From an uncultured Erysipelotrichaceae bacterium (lineage in GTDB: Bacteria > Bacillota_I > Bacilli_A > Erysipelotrichales > Erysipelotrichaceae): DNA of 64,000 bases. The stretch is taken from positions 1 through 64,000 of the forward strand of contig CALNCD010000068.1 of the NCBI GenBank assembly GCA_937874965.1, in the 5' to 3' direction. Made by a program: the position numbers and the translations under genes. How positions within the stretch are numbered: the stretch's first letter is position 1; each line of letters opens with the position of its first letter. This document shows positions 17,314 through 25,563 of the stretch, piece after piece. The notes under the pieces are model-generated. The model was not told the origin of the DNA and made no database searches. It saw nothing but the letters and a program-made list of their open reading frames with translations.

Positions 17314-20069
17314 CACTGATCTCCTTTCTGAAAGATATTGCGAATCAGCGCATCTTTGCTCAATCCTTCAGTATCCTTAAGGGTATTTCTAAACACAAGC
17401 GTATCCTTAATCTTTGTTCTGCTCAGTGATGTACTCTGCTGGATCATGTCACTGGAATAGCGCCACGACCAGGCACTGTCTTCGACAACGGTATACGTTC
17501 CGATCGGCAGCCCCGTCAACGTCATTCCTTTCTCGAGGGTTTCAAGATCTCCTTCCAGAATAATCGTATAGGTATATGCAGGATTGGCGGTATTGGTCAC
17601 ATGAAAGATAAAGGACTGTTGTCCATATTCATTGGACTGAATGGCTTGACGCGAAACATCATCCGTGAATGTCTTGGACACCGTCAAACTGAGAGTGCGC
17701 ACATAGATAGTGATATCCCCCTGCGGATTGCCTCCCTTGCTTTGATTAATCAAGGCATTGGCTGTAATATCTTGGCCATTGCCGATCACTTGAAGTTTAA
17801 GCCGGGAATCCTGGGTCGGCGCAAAGAAAGCAGCTCCCCGCGGATCATTCCCTGATTCCGACACCAGACCATAGGTCAGTACCGGCGCATCGCCGGCAGG
17901 AACAGGCGCTGATGATGATTCAGAACGCCAACGGACCAGCGACTTGCGCTCCATTAACGGCTGCGTGGTTTCTCCGAGATAGATCGTTTCATCCGTCGTG
18001 GTAATTTCAGGATAAAAGACATGCATCACCGCTTGATTTTGCCGTTGCACCGCTTGCGAGGAACCACCGGTATGCGGGGAAAATGTTGTCGTAATGGTGT
18101 AGATGCTGGTTGAATCCAAAGGATCAGCGTAAGGCAAGGTCGTCCAGCTACCTGAGGCAGAGCCCGCAGGAACCGTATAGACACCCACGATATCATCCTG
18201 GCTGTTTCGCAATGTGTATATGATATCCGTATAGGCATTGTTCTTACCGTTGACGGTGTAGTTTGTGCCCTTGATCTGATAATCTTTGCCTGCATTTTTC
18301 AAAAGATTCTCCAGAACCGTTGATTGACTGAGATACTGGCTGCTGTCTTGCACGGTGATTTGAGCTGTTATCGGGATATCCACAGTCGGCTGCGGAAAAT
18401 GACTGACCGGCACATCGTTCCCCGGTACATAAAGTCCTGAATCTGCACCATTGGTGGATATCGTATTGCCTCCCATAAAATCCGGACTGACCGCTGCCGA
18501 GAACTGAATAACCAGCTTCCTTCCTCGAGGGACACCGTTCACGGTCGCGATGTATTCATCACTGTATTTGAATCCATTCACGGATACCGTTCCAGCCTGG
18601 GCATCCACAGTTGCCTGACAGGCAGTGCAGGCAACTAAATTCCCCCAGGAATTGTTGCCAAGGTAGGTTGACGTATACATCCTGACATTCTCGCGCAGCG
18701 GAACTTGAAACTGTTGTTCGACGACATCAAGTACGACAGCAGCTTCATCGAGAACCGTCGTTGCAGGAGCACTGATTTCTTCAGAAACCTTCGTAAACAA
18801 TGACGCCATTGAGGCTGAATCCGTTGCTTTGACATAGTATCCCGCATTGCTCCCCGACCCTGAGGTCGACATTGATGTTGCACTCGGGTAATTACTGGAT
18901 ACATAGTTCATGAACTTATTCAAATTCGTCGTGACATTGCTGGGATCCGCATTATCAATGATACCGACACTGTACACTTTCACTCCGTTATCCTTGAGAT
19001 ACTTCGCACTGGCAATGGACTGATTGGCCACATCAGTATCAAAACTGCTGGAATTGATACCCGGTTCACCATCTGTCAGCATAATCACGATCTTTGCCCG
19101 GTCTTTGTTTGCAAACCCGTTTGAGGTCAGGCTCATAATCCGTTTGGCCATGTCAAATCCGAAATTGACAAAGGTTCCTCCGGATTGCCCGATTCGAGTA
19201 GCTGCATTATCCAGATTGCTTTTAGAACTCAGCACAGAGAGCATTGACGCACTTAACGCCGAATCGATTGAACTTGTCGGACTATACTTGGTTGTCGTGT
19301 TTGTCGGCGAAGAAAGAATATTGGTATTCTGGTATTCCGCACGATTGGGATCATTATTCTTACACGTCTGACTTGCATCGCAGGCGAATCCGACAATCGA
19401 AATCCGATGATCGACATCTTGTCCTGTGCCATTGGTTGCGCCATTGGCTTTTGTGTAAACCTGATTGACAAACGACTCAACCGTATTGATCAACCCTTGT
19501 GCCCGGCTCACTTTTGCAGCTAAGCGCAGATTTTCCCAAAACAGAGGATGCGCAGAATCTCCAAACGGCTGAGTCGTCGTTCCGTTGCTGGTCTGCGTTA
19601 TAGTCGTGCCGTTAACAGTAAATGAATAAGTGAATAGACGGTTTGACGCACTGCCTGATCCACTGGTCACTGTCACTTTATACAGTCCATTCTGATAGCT
19701 GACATATAAATTGCTTGCATTGGCATACAAAGCACTGTTGGTTGATGGAGAACTGAATTTCGTATAGGTTGTAAAGTCAGTGCTCCCCATAGATCCTGAT
19801 TGATCAAGCACCAGAACAATATCAGTCGGCTTATCTTTGACCACTGTTTCCACAACACCCGTGGTATAGGCTTCAAGCTGGTAATCAATGGCATTTGTCG
19901 TCGTATTGTACACTGCAGTTTTCGACAGATTAAGATTCGCAGTTTCCTGAGTCGATCCACTTGCATCAGCCCGCGTTTCACTAAGCAGGCTTACATAGGC
20001 CAGGACCAGCAGAAGAAGAATGATAATTCCCGCCTTGCCCCGTGAGTTTTTTCTATTTCTCTCAATCAT
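17313..20069 (-). CDS. Large secreted VWA-domain protein with Cna-B-like C-terminus
   Basis: 918 residues with a standard signal peptide (helix IIILLLLVLAYVSLL, cleavage near TRADAS). A von Willebrand A domain follows, with the metal-ion site DQSGSMGS (Asp89, Ser91, Ser93) and IVIMLTDGEPG. The C-terminal part (LSLTVSKTFTDDV, TGLPIGTYTVVEDSAWSWRY, LVFRNTL) looks like the prealbumin-fold Cna-B/SpaA domains of pilins and adhesins. Unlike most such proteins it ends without LPxTG; the next-but-one gene supplies one. GGAG lies 5 nt before ATG 20069; a GTG at 20075 is less likely. Probable adhesin or tip protein by analogy. Confidence 0.85.
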   Translation of the reverse strand: MIERNRKNSRGKAGIIILLLLVLAYVSLLSETRADASGSTQETANLNLSKTAVYNTTTNAIDYQLEAYTTGVVETVVKDKPTDIVLVLDQSGSMGSTDFTTYTKFSSPSTNSALYANASNLYVSYQNGLYKVTVTSGSGSASNRLFTYSFTVNGTTITQTSNGTTTQPFGDSAHPLFWENLRLAAKVSRAQGLINTVESFVNQVYTKANGATNGTGQDVDHRISIVGFACDASQTCKNNDPNRAEYQNTNILSSPTNTTTKYSPTSSIDSALSASMLSVLSSKSNLDNAATRIGQSGGTFVNFGFDMAKRIMSLTSNGFANKDRAKIVIMLTDGEPGINSSSFDTDVANQSIASAKYLKDNGVKVYSVGIIDNADPSNVTTNLNKFMNYVSSNYPSATSMSTSGSGSNAGYYVKATDSASMASLFTKVSEEISAPATTVLDEAAVVLDVVEQQFQVPLRENVRMYTSTYLGNNSWGNLVACTACQATVDAQAGTVSVNGFKYSDEYIATVNGVPRGRKLVIQFSAAVSPDFMGGNTISTNGADSGLYVPGNDVPVSHFPQPTVDIPITAQITVQDSSQYLSQSTVLENLLKNAGKDYQIKGTNYTVNGKNNAYTDIIYTLRNSQDDIVGVYTVPAGSASGSWTTLPYADPLDSTSIYTITTTFSPHTGGSSQAVQRQNQAVMHVFYPEITTTDETIYLGETTQPLMERKSLVRWRSESSSAPVPAGDAPVLTYGLVSESGNDPRGAAFFAPTQDSRLKLQVIGNGQDITANALINQSKGGNPQGDITIYVRTLSLTVSKTFTDDVSRQAIQSNEYGQQSFIFHVTNTANPAYTYTIILEGDLETLEKGMTLTGLPIGTYTVVEDSAWSWRYSSDMIQQSTSLSRTKIKDTLVFRNTLKDTEGLSKDALIRNIFQKGDQ

Positions 20070-20604
20070 TGTCACTCCATCCCGAAGCCGTTAATGCACT
20101 GCTCCCATTGTAATCTGACTGGACTGCTTCTGCTTCTATCTTCAATGAAAAACGGCTGTTCATATAGGTATTGTCCATATCCTTTGAAAAATGAACCCCA
20201 TTAAAAATGGTGGTTGAAGATGCATTGGCTTCCAAGGATTCCTGAAAATAGTAATATCCTTCTGACCACGTCCAGTCTGTTGTATTGAATTGAATATCAA
20301 TCAAAGAATTGTCAAGATGAAGGGGAAGCAGCTCAGGATGAACCTTGACCCGTACCCAAACCCGGCTTTTTCCGGTATTCTCAATCATGGCCTGATATGC
20401 GATGGTCTTGCTTGGGTATGCACCGAACTGGACACCGTTCTCAAGTCTCGATGTTCCATCCGTTTGAATAATTTCAATCTGCACCTCGCTGGTACTCACC
20501 TGATTATCAATAATAACCTGCCGCTGGACATACGCATAACTTCCTAAGGAAACAAGCGCAACCATTGACATCAGCACTGACAAAAGTATGAATTTTCGTT
20601 TCAT
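20062..20604 (-). CDS. TasA/camelysin-like exported protein
   Basis: 180 residues. The signal region MKRKFILLSVLMSMVALVSL then GSYAYVQRQ fits the SipW-type pattern. The mature protein has AMIENTGKSRVWVRVKV, EGYYYFQESLEANASST and FSLKIEAEAVQSD, the stretches seen in TasA/CalY-like fibre proteins. It overlaps the VWA start by 8 nt and so is probably translationally coupled to it. No sorting signal. Likely a fibre or matrix component handled by the SipW peptidase at the head of the operon. Confidence 0.78.
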   Translation of the reverse strand: MKRKFILLSVLMSMVALVSLGSYAYVQRQVIIDNQVSTSEVQIEIIQTDGTSRLENGVQFGAYPSKTIAYQAMIENTGKSRVWVRVKVHPELLPLHLDNSLIDIQFNTTDWTWSEGYYYFQESLEANASSTTIFNGVHFSKDMDNTYMNSRFSLKIEAEAVQSDYNGSSALTASGWSDND

Positions 20605-20635
20605 GATCCCTCCTTTGGCGGCCTGTACTGCTGAA

Positions 20636-21220
20636 TCAGTTCAATTTGCTATCCATTGCTGTTATCGCAGCAGCATTAATATCAACAGAAGCATCGACGT
20701 TATCCACCTGATGGACATACGCAACAATATTCATCGTTTTAGTGCTTAAAGCATTCAGCTGGGCTGCAGTTGTATCAGCAGCAATCGTTAGGGTATTAAA
20801 CAATGTAAACGACTGGTCAGCAGCAGAAGTCGCTACTGTGCTCTTAAGTTTATAATAGTCACGGATGGCACCGTTTACGGTCTTCGTATCAATTTTTTCC
20901 CAGAGTGCGGAATCAACCTGATATGTTGCTTTTGACACACCCTCAATGACAAGCTGATTTTCAACAGCAATATACACTGCTGTCGGTTCACTGTCTGCCT
21001 TAACGGTTACTGTCGGATCTTTCGCCAATGTTTTGTTGGGAGTAATGATATTCGCTTCTGGATCCCAGTTCGGTTCGGTGAGTTCTGCATCGATCTGTCC
21101 GACCTTGAAGATATTCTTCTTCACTTCAGTTGTCTGGTTCAGATACGCCCACGTTGATAATGCCCCCACGCTGATTGCGAGAATCAGCCCAAAGGTTAAT
21201 ACTATTTTCTTCTTATTCAT
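20636..21220 (-). CDS. TasA-like exported protein, second paralog
   Basis: 194 residues. The N-terminus MNKKKIVLTFGLILAISVGA then LSTWAYLNQTTEV, followed by FKVGQIDAELTEPNWDP, is a close match in plan to the next upstream gene (NPFVVGNIDLELNEPTWD), so the two are paralogs. Both continue with an IxxNKxLAKDPxVTxKAxSE-type strand and a C-terminal HQxxx region. Strongly expected substrate of the SipW peptidase. It is 8 nt downstream of its paralog and 31 nt upstream of the third small protein. Confidence 0.8.
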   Translation of the reverse strand: MNKKKIVLTFGLILAISVGALSTWAYLNQTTEVKKNIFKVGQIDAELTEPNWDPEANIITPNKTLAKDPTVTVKADSEPTAVYIAVENQLVIEGVSKATYQVDSALWEKIDTKTVNGAIRDYYKLKSTVATSAADQSFTLFNTLTIAADTTAAQLNALSTKTMNIVAYVHQVDNVDASVDINAAAITAMDSKLN

Positions 21221-21228
21221 GATTTCTC

Positions 21229-21849
21229 CTAGTTAAGTGCTGCCAAAACAGCTGGGACAACAACGGATGAATATGCATCGGTTTGACCCTCAATCGTTGC
21301 TTGATGGGCAAATGCAGTGACATGGATTGATGCAGCAGATGCTCCCAATCCAGCCAACCCTGTCTGCGCATCGCTGTTCACGATGATCTGAGTAAAGAAA
21401 GTGAAGTTCTGATCGGCATCTGCCTTTGAAATCACGGCTGGAGTCAATCCATCAGCTGAATAGACATAAATCGTTGGATCTTCAGAAAGAGGAAGCCATG
21501 ACTTAGTATCGATATCGAAGGAAACCAGGCTTTGCTGATTCGCATCAACCAAGCCATTCTCCAGCTTCACAAACAAATAGCTGGCTTCACTCTTCGCTTT
21601 CAAGGTTACGATTGGATCTTTTGCAATCTGCTTATTCGGAACCAGGACGTTATACTCAGGGTTATAGTCTGGACTTTTCGTATCTGTGTACTTATCCCAC
21701 GTCGGTTCATTCAGTTCAAGATCAATGTTTCCGACGACGAATGGATTGGTTTTGTCTGCTTTGTCTGTAAAGTAAGCCAAAGTTGAGAAAACGCTTACTC
21801 CGACCAGGACAACCAGTGCAACTGCTGTAATCAATTTACGCTTTTTCAT
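21229..21849 (-). CDS. TasA-like exported protein, first paralog
   Basis: 206 residues. Textbook SipW-type signal peptide: MKKRKLITAVALVVLVGVSV then FSTLAYFTDKADKTNPF. The mature part starts VVGNIDLELNEPTWD and includes VPNKQIAKDPIVTLKAKSEA. TasA-family proteins polymerise into biofilm fibres in Bacillus; here only sequence plan supports that role. GGAGAA precedes the ATG, which overlaps the end of the peptidase gene by 14 nt. Confidence 0.82.
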   Translation of the reverse strand: MKKRKLITAVALVVLVGVSVFSTLAYFTDKADKTNPFVVGNIDLELNEPTWDKYTDTKSPDYNPEYNVLVPNKQIAKDPIVTLKAKSEASYLFVKLENGLVDANQQSLVSFDIDTKSWLPLSEDPTIYVYSADGLTPAVISKADADQNFTFFTQIIVNSDAQTGLAGLGASAASIHVTAFAHQATIEGQTDAYSSVVVPAVLAALN

Positions 21850-22345
21850 GTTTTAAATTCTCCTTTTTCTTGTGTTCTAAAATCCCATCAATGACAAGAC
21901 TGCCGATGAGAAAAACAACGACACCCAATACAATAATCATCCCCGCCGGACTGCTCACCCACCGCATGACATACCCCAAAAAAGGCAAGACCGCTATGGG
22001 TTTCCCGATGACATTCTCGAAGTAAACAGGCGTACCGTCATTGACGTTATTCGCATCACCGCGCGTGATGAAAGACTGCTTATCCCGATCTATTTCAACA
22101 ATCCGATGGGTCACGACAGTCAATGACTGATCGAGGACGAAGGTAACAGGATCATCAACCTGGAAATCCTGTGCTTTTTCCTTTTGTACCAGAATCAAAG
22201 ACCCGACCGGATAGGTAGGTGCCATACTTCCAGAAAGCACAGCATAGGGTGTTATGCCTAATCCTCTTAAGCTGACCAGTACTCCCGCAATCAATACGAC
22301 AAGAACGACGCCACTGTTCATCAAAATGCTTCCGAATTTCTTCAC
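21836..22345 (-). CDS. sipW: SipW-type signal peptidase I
   Basis: Membrane peptidase of the ER/SipW kind that releases TasA-like proteins. About 169 residues: N-terminal membrane helix, catalytic serine in VLSGSMAPTYPVGSL, the catalytic histidine in VVTHRIVEID (SipW enzymes use Ser-His rather than Ser-Lys), RGDANNVND, and a second C-terminal helix. The start is uncertain: AGGGGAGGG lies 12 nt before a GTG at 22345, whereas the upstream ATG at 22375 has no ribosome site and directly abuts the T tract of a terminator. First gene of the seven-gene operon. Confidence 0.9.
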   Translation of the reverse strand: MKKFGSILMNSGVVLVVLIAGVLVSLRGLGITPYAVLSGSMAPTYPVGSLILVQKEKAQDFQVDDPVTFVLDQSLTVVTHRIVEIDRDKQSFITRGDANNVNDGTPVYFENVIGKPIAVLPFLGYVMRWVSSPAGMIIVLGVVVFLIGSLVIDGILEHKKKENLKHEKA

Positions 22346-22375
22346 CTTATTCCATATCCCTCCCCTGCATAGCAT

Positions 22376-22404
22376 AAAAAATAACCGATGAAAATCGGAT
22401 TATT
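22376..22404 (-). terminator. Intrinsic terminator in the leader of the sipW operon (attenuator candidate)
   Basis: Minus strand CCGAT-TTTC-ATCGG with flanking AA/TT pairs, then TTATTTTTT, ending 31 nt before the GTG start of sipW. No promoter fits between it and sipW, and no minus-strand gene lies upstream, so operon transcripts would have to pass through it. Confidence 0.6.
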
Positions 22405-22765
22405 ACGGGTATACTGTCAGCGATCATGATTTCACTACTTCTATAAAACAACGGCTTTCAACGCTTGATTCAAGCGAGAAAGCAACGTTGCAGCATGCAA
22501 TTCTTACAATATGACCAAACTGTAAACACCCTTGCGCCTTGCAGGTCTATGGTAAAGGATGAACTTTCTGCATTCAAGGTATTCTCTGGCGATACCTTGT
22601 TCAGTCTTTTATTTAGATACTTTTTATATCGTTTTGTCTATCTATAAATATTTTTCTTTATATAACGTACAATTCGTTTGAATTATTGTAGTATGATAAC
22701 TCAGTCACAGAGTGATACTGATTCCCATTTAAAGTTTCTATTTCTGAATCAATCGAGGAGAACTG
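22405..22765 (-). promoter_or_regulatory. Structured leader region of the sipW operon
   Basis: This stretch between sipW and the divergent AAA ATPase gene has no supported gene. It contains a long imperfect stem-loop at 22449-22490, with pairing blocks CAACG/CGTTG, GCTTTC/GAAAGC and CGCTTGA/TCAAGCG separated by one- or two-base bulges. A second hairpin, AAGGTAT-N9-ATACCTT, lies at about 22577-22599. The structure is equally possible on either strand; position ahead of the terminator favours the minus strand. I recognise no known riboswitch. A minus-strand promoter is not clear. Confidence 0.45.
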
Positions 22766-24052
22766 ATGTACAGACGGATAAACATAATCAACTATAGATG
22801 CTTTAATTCATTGGATGTTTCTTTCGTGGACAACCGCCAGTCCCTCAAGCAGACCATTATCATTCTAGGTGAAAACAACACCGGCAAAACCGCGTTGATT
22901 TCAGCTTTCATTCTCTTGCGCAAGAGTATCGAAAGCTTTTTGTTTGAAACAAATGAAACGTCTGTGAATATTTTCTATGAAGCATCCATCCGTCAGGAAA
23001 TTCAAGACTGTGTTCTCGATCAGAACAAACCGGTATCGCTCAGCGTTGAACTGCAGATCGGCGGAGCTCATCTGCGTTATACCTTGGTCTACAGTGCTTG
23101 CGGATTTCTATTAACGGAATCCCTGGAAAAGTTCAGCCATGGGGAATTCAAATCAATCTATCACCTCAGCGAACAAACCATTCACTTCGGAAAACGTTAC
23201 TTTACTCAGCAGCAGCGAAATCTTATCGATGCTTTGCATGCAGCCCATGGACAACGCTATACCCTTCTCTCCTATCTGCGCTACCTGATCTGGATGAATC
23301 ATCCTGATTTCACTCCGGAACTGCTTAACGCAACTTTACTGGATCTGATTCTCTTTTTATCCCGCGCATATCTTTACAGTGATGAAAACAACTATAGCCA
23401 CTACGACATGTTCAACAGAATCCGCGAGGTCAATGTACACCCCTTGCACGGCCAATGTTCTGATGAGGGAAAACATCTTCTTAAATCCGTTGAGCCGCTG
23501 ATTTCCGCCGTCATTCATTGGCTGTTCCCGGCCTATGAATACGTCCAGTATCACTTTAATCTCGACAATAGCTATCAGCTCTATTTCTACCCTGTCCATA
23601 AAACCCGGAATCCCCGGGCGATTCCCTATACGCAGCTCTCGAAATCAACCCAGACATTTATCCAGCACTTCCCAGGATTTCTTAATGCCTATCGTGAACA
23701 GTCCTTTATCGCAGATGATTTCGACCGTGGACTTAATCATTTCTTGCTTCAGGAACTTTTTTCCGGGTTCCTGCCGAAATTCAATGGGCAGCTGATTCTG
23801 AGTGTAACTTCAAGTGATATCTGTGAATGGGTTGAACCCGCCTCCTTGTATATCTGCCAGATGGATGATGAAATGAACTATAAAATCTCGTGCATTCAAG
23901 ATCGGTTCAAAACCCAGAAAAACAACAATAACCGGAATCGCTATGAGAAAGGACGTTTCGGGAAAATGAACTACACCATTGATGTGACCATGCTTTCTAA
24001 ACTAAGGGTACTGGATCAGTACCTGAATAAGATCGGAACCATGTTCTGGTAG
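22766..24052 (+). CDS. AAA-family ATPase, OLD/RecF-like, function unknown
   Basis: 428 residues. MYRRINIINYRCFNSLDVSF followed by Walker A GENNTGKT (35-42) is the start of AAA_15/OLD-like SMC-type ATPases. A degenerate Walker B (FIADDFDRGLNHFL) and a switch-like SVTSSD follow about 100 residues from the end. There is no TOPRIM nuclease domain, so it is not a full OLD nuclease. Such orphan ATPases are often linked to phage defence or mobile regions, but no partner gene is visible. GAGGAG lies 5 nt before the ATG; it is divergent from the sipW operon. Confidence 0.8.
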   Translation: MYRRINIINYRCFNSLDVSFVDNRQSLKQTIIILGENNTGKTALISAFILLRKSIESFLFETNETSVNIFYEASIRQEIQDCVLDQNKPVSLSVELQIGGAHLRYTLVYSACGFLLTESLEKFSHGEFKSIYHLSEQTIHFGKRYFTQQQRNLIDALHAAHGQRYTLLSYLRYLIWMNHPDFTPELLNATLLDLILFLSRAYLYSDENNYSHYDMFNRIREVNVHPLHGQCSDEGKHLLKSVEPLISAVIHWLFPAYEYVQYHFNLDNSYQLYFYPVHKTRNPRAIPYTQLSKSTQTFIQHFPGFLNAYREQSFIADDFDRGLNHFLLQELFSGFLPKFNGQLILSVTSSDICEWVEPASLYICQMDDEMNYKISCIQDRFKTQKNNNNRNRYEKGRFGKMNYTIDVTMLSKLRVLDQYLNKIGTMFW

Positions 24053-24064
24053 TCTGAATGCATA

Positions 24065-24120
24065 AAAGCAATGCCTATAACGATCCCTTCACATGAAAGG
24101 ATCGTTATAGGCATTGCTTT
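24065..24120. repeat. Perfect 22-bp inverted repeat after the AAA ATPase gene
   Basis: 24065-24086 and 24099-24120 are exact complements with a 12-nt loop, starting 13 nt after the ATPase stop. It may act as its terminator, but the T tract after it is weak (GCTTTCCTA) and the stem is much longer than the others in this window. Confidence 0.8.
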
Positions 24121-24180
24121 CCTAAAGATATTCACCGTCTTGAGACAGTCTTCTTCACTCCTTAACCTTATGTTGACAAT

Positions 24181-24422
24181 CTAATGGCTGTATTTCCATT
24201 GGCTTAGTGATTCGATAAATGCCTGACACTTAAGAGCTCCCTCTGTGGATAAATCCGTATCCAGCTCAATCACTTTCACAAAACTCCACCCATTGCCCAG
24301 ATCCAGCATAGCTTGATACGTATCAGTTATCATTGAATTCTCCAGATAGGCAAATCTGAACACGCCGTTAACCCTATTCCTAAAAGCATAAGCAAAATAA
24401 TCGTATATCTGGAATTCTTCAT
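24181..24422 (-). pseudogene. Frameshifted small lipoprotein gene
   Basis: From ATG 24422, preceded by GGAGGGG at 5-nt spacing, the minus strand encodes MKNSRYTIILLMLLGIGLTA then CSDLPIWRIQ and a stop at 24330. This is a proper lipoprotein signal with lipobox LTAC. A second frame overlapping it stays open to 24181 (YLENSMITDTYQAMLDLGNG, WSFVKVIELDTDL, ending QWKYSH) and could be the rest of the protein after a one-base slip. The alternative GTG start at 24450 in the second frame has no ribosome site. It may instead be a 30-residue lipopeptide plus noise. Confidence 0.5.
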
Positions 24423-24530
24423 GTCTACCCCTCCATCGTCTTTTCTTCACTATACTTCAATTGACCCAAAATGTCGAAATATCGTCACTGAATCTTCAAG
24501 CAAGAACAGATTGGTTTTATCTTATTGACA

Positions 24531-25481
24531 CTATTGGCGCCCAATGTCCTTGTAGTGCTGATTGAGTGTATTCAGCGCCTCCATGACCGTCGTTCGCAGA
24601 TCGTCCGAATCAATGGCCAGAATCGCAGAGCCGAAGCTTAGTACATAGCCGGCAATAAACGCCTTTTCTTCTTTGGTGTAATATCCTGTAATGTAAAAAT
24701 GATCATTGTCATGGATCAACGACATTGATGGGTAAGCTTCTTTATAGAATCGATCCACTGCATGTTTATCAATTTCAAGCCTGAAGTACTCTCTCTCGCT
24801 CTGAGCTGCTGCCGACTCAATCCATTGATCAATGCTTCTTCTATCCAGATAATCATATGCGGTGCTTGGACGTAGTGCTATGATCTTATCACATCGAAAT
24901 ATCTTTAATTGACCAGCAGTTCGATCCATTGCCTGTACGTACCATTGCCCGAATCGGGAAATAATTCCGATGACTTGAATACTATAAGACTTGATCATGT
25001 CTTTCGATGAATAGCTTACGTCAAGGACCTGCTGATCCGGAATTGAAGTCAAAAGCTGATTCAGCAAGGGACTCTCATGCAGATGCCGGGTTGATTCAAA
25101 GGTCAGGGAGTCAGACATGGACACCAGCTTATCCCGTAAGTGATCGGGCAAAGTCGTTTTGAATTTCTCGATCAGTTTCAAGGCATTAATATGGAAAGGC
25201 GTGCTTTGATAAGCCGAAAGCGTCAATACCGCAAAGTAGATGGCGGCAATCTCATCCGCTGTAAACTCAAAGTGATATTTCAATCGGTTGGGCAAAATAC
25301 CGTAGCCTCCATATTTGCCGCGATTGGAGTAAATGGGAAAGCCGATCTGTTCCAAGGATTCAATATCCCGTAGTGCTGTCCGTCTTGAAATAGTATACTC
25401 TTGCACAAGATCATTCAAATTAAAGGTGCTTCGATTCGCTAGATAAAGCATCATGTGGTTCAATCGTTCGCTTTTTTTCAT
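24531..25481 (-). CDS. YafY-type transcription regulator with WYL domain
   Basis: 316 residues. N-terminal DeoR-like helix-turn-helix (FNLNDLVQEYTISRRTALRD, then IESLEQIGFPIYSNRGKYGGYGI), a middle WYL ligand-binding domain (VISRFGQWYVQAMDRTAGQLK IF in two parts) and a C-terminal WCX region. WYL regulators sense ligands, often for the adjacent gene. AAAGGAG precedes ATG 25481; a longer frame starts at 25502 without a site. Divergent from the RBBP9-type hydrolase, its probable target. Confidence 0.9.
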   Translation of the reverse strand: MKKSERLNHMMLYLANRSTFNLNDLVQEYTISRRTALRDIESLEQIGFPIYSNRGKYGGYGILPNRLKYHFEFTADEIAAIYFAVLTLSAYQSTPFHINALKLIEKFKTTLPDHLRDKLVSMSDSLTFESTRHLHESPLLNQLLTSIPDQQVLDVSYSSKDMIKSYSIQVIGIISRFGQWYVQAMDRTAGQLKIFRCDKIIALRPSTAYDYLDRRSIDQWIESAAAQSEREYFRLEIDKHAVDRFYKEAYPSMSLIHDNDHFYITGYYTKEEKAFIAGYVLSFGSAILAIDSDDLRTTVMEALNTLNQHYKDIGRQ

Positions 25482-25502
25482 AACTTCTCCTTTAAGTGAC
25501 AT

Positions 25503-25563
25503 GAAATGACACCTTTACCTGATATTGTTATAGTATACACGAAATCCAAAGGAGAAAGAAAAA
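25503..25563. promoter_or_regulatory. Divergent control region of the WYL regulator and hydrolase
   Basis: The short gap plus the leader of the regulator gene contains GTGACATGAAATGACAC, a 17-nt imperfect palindrome (about 25495-25511), and a candidate -10 TAGTAT for the hydrolase. AAAGGAGAAAG lies before the hydrolase ATG. Confidence 0.3.

Noticed and set aside
22405..22765. Known c-di-GMP or other riboswitch in the sipW leader
   Set aside because: Stems do not match the conserved cores that I know; only an unassigned structured leader is claimed.
24181..24450. 89-codon minus-strand frame from a GTG at 24450 as an intact gene
   Set aside because: No ribosome site, and a better start with a lipoprotein signal exists in another frame at 24422; treated as a broken gene.
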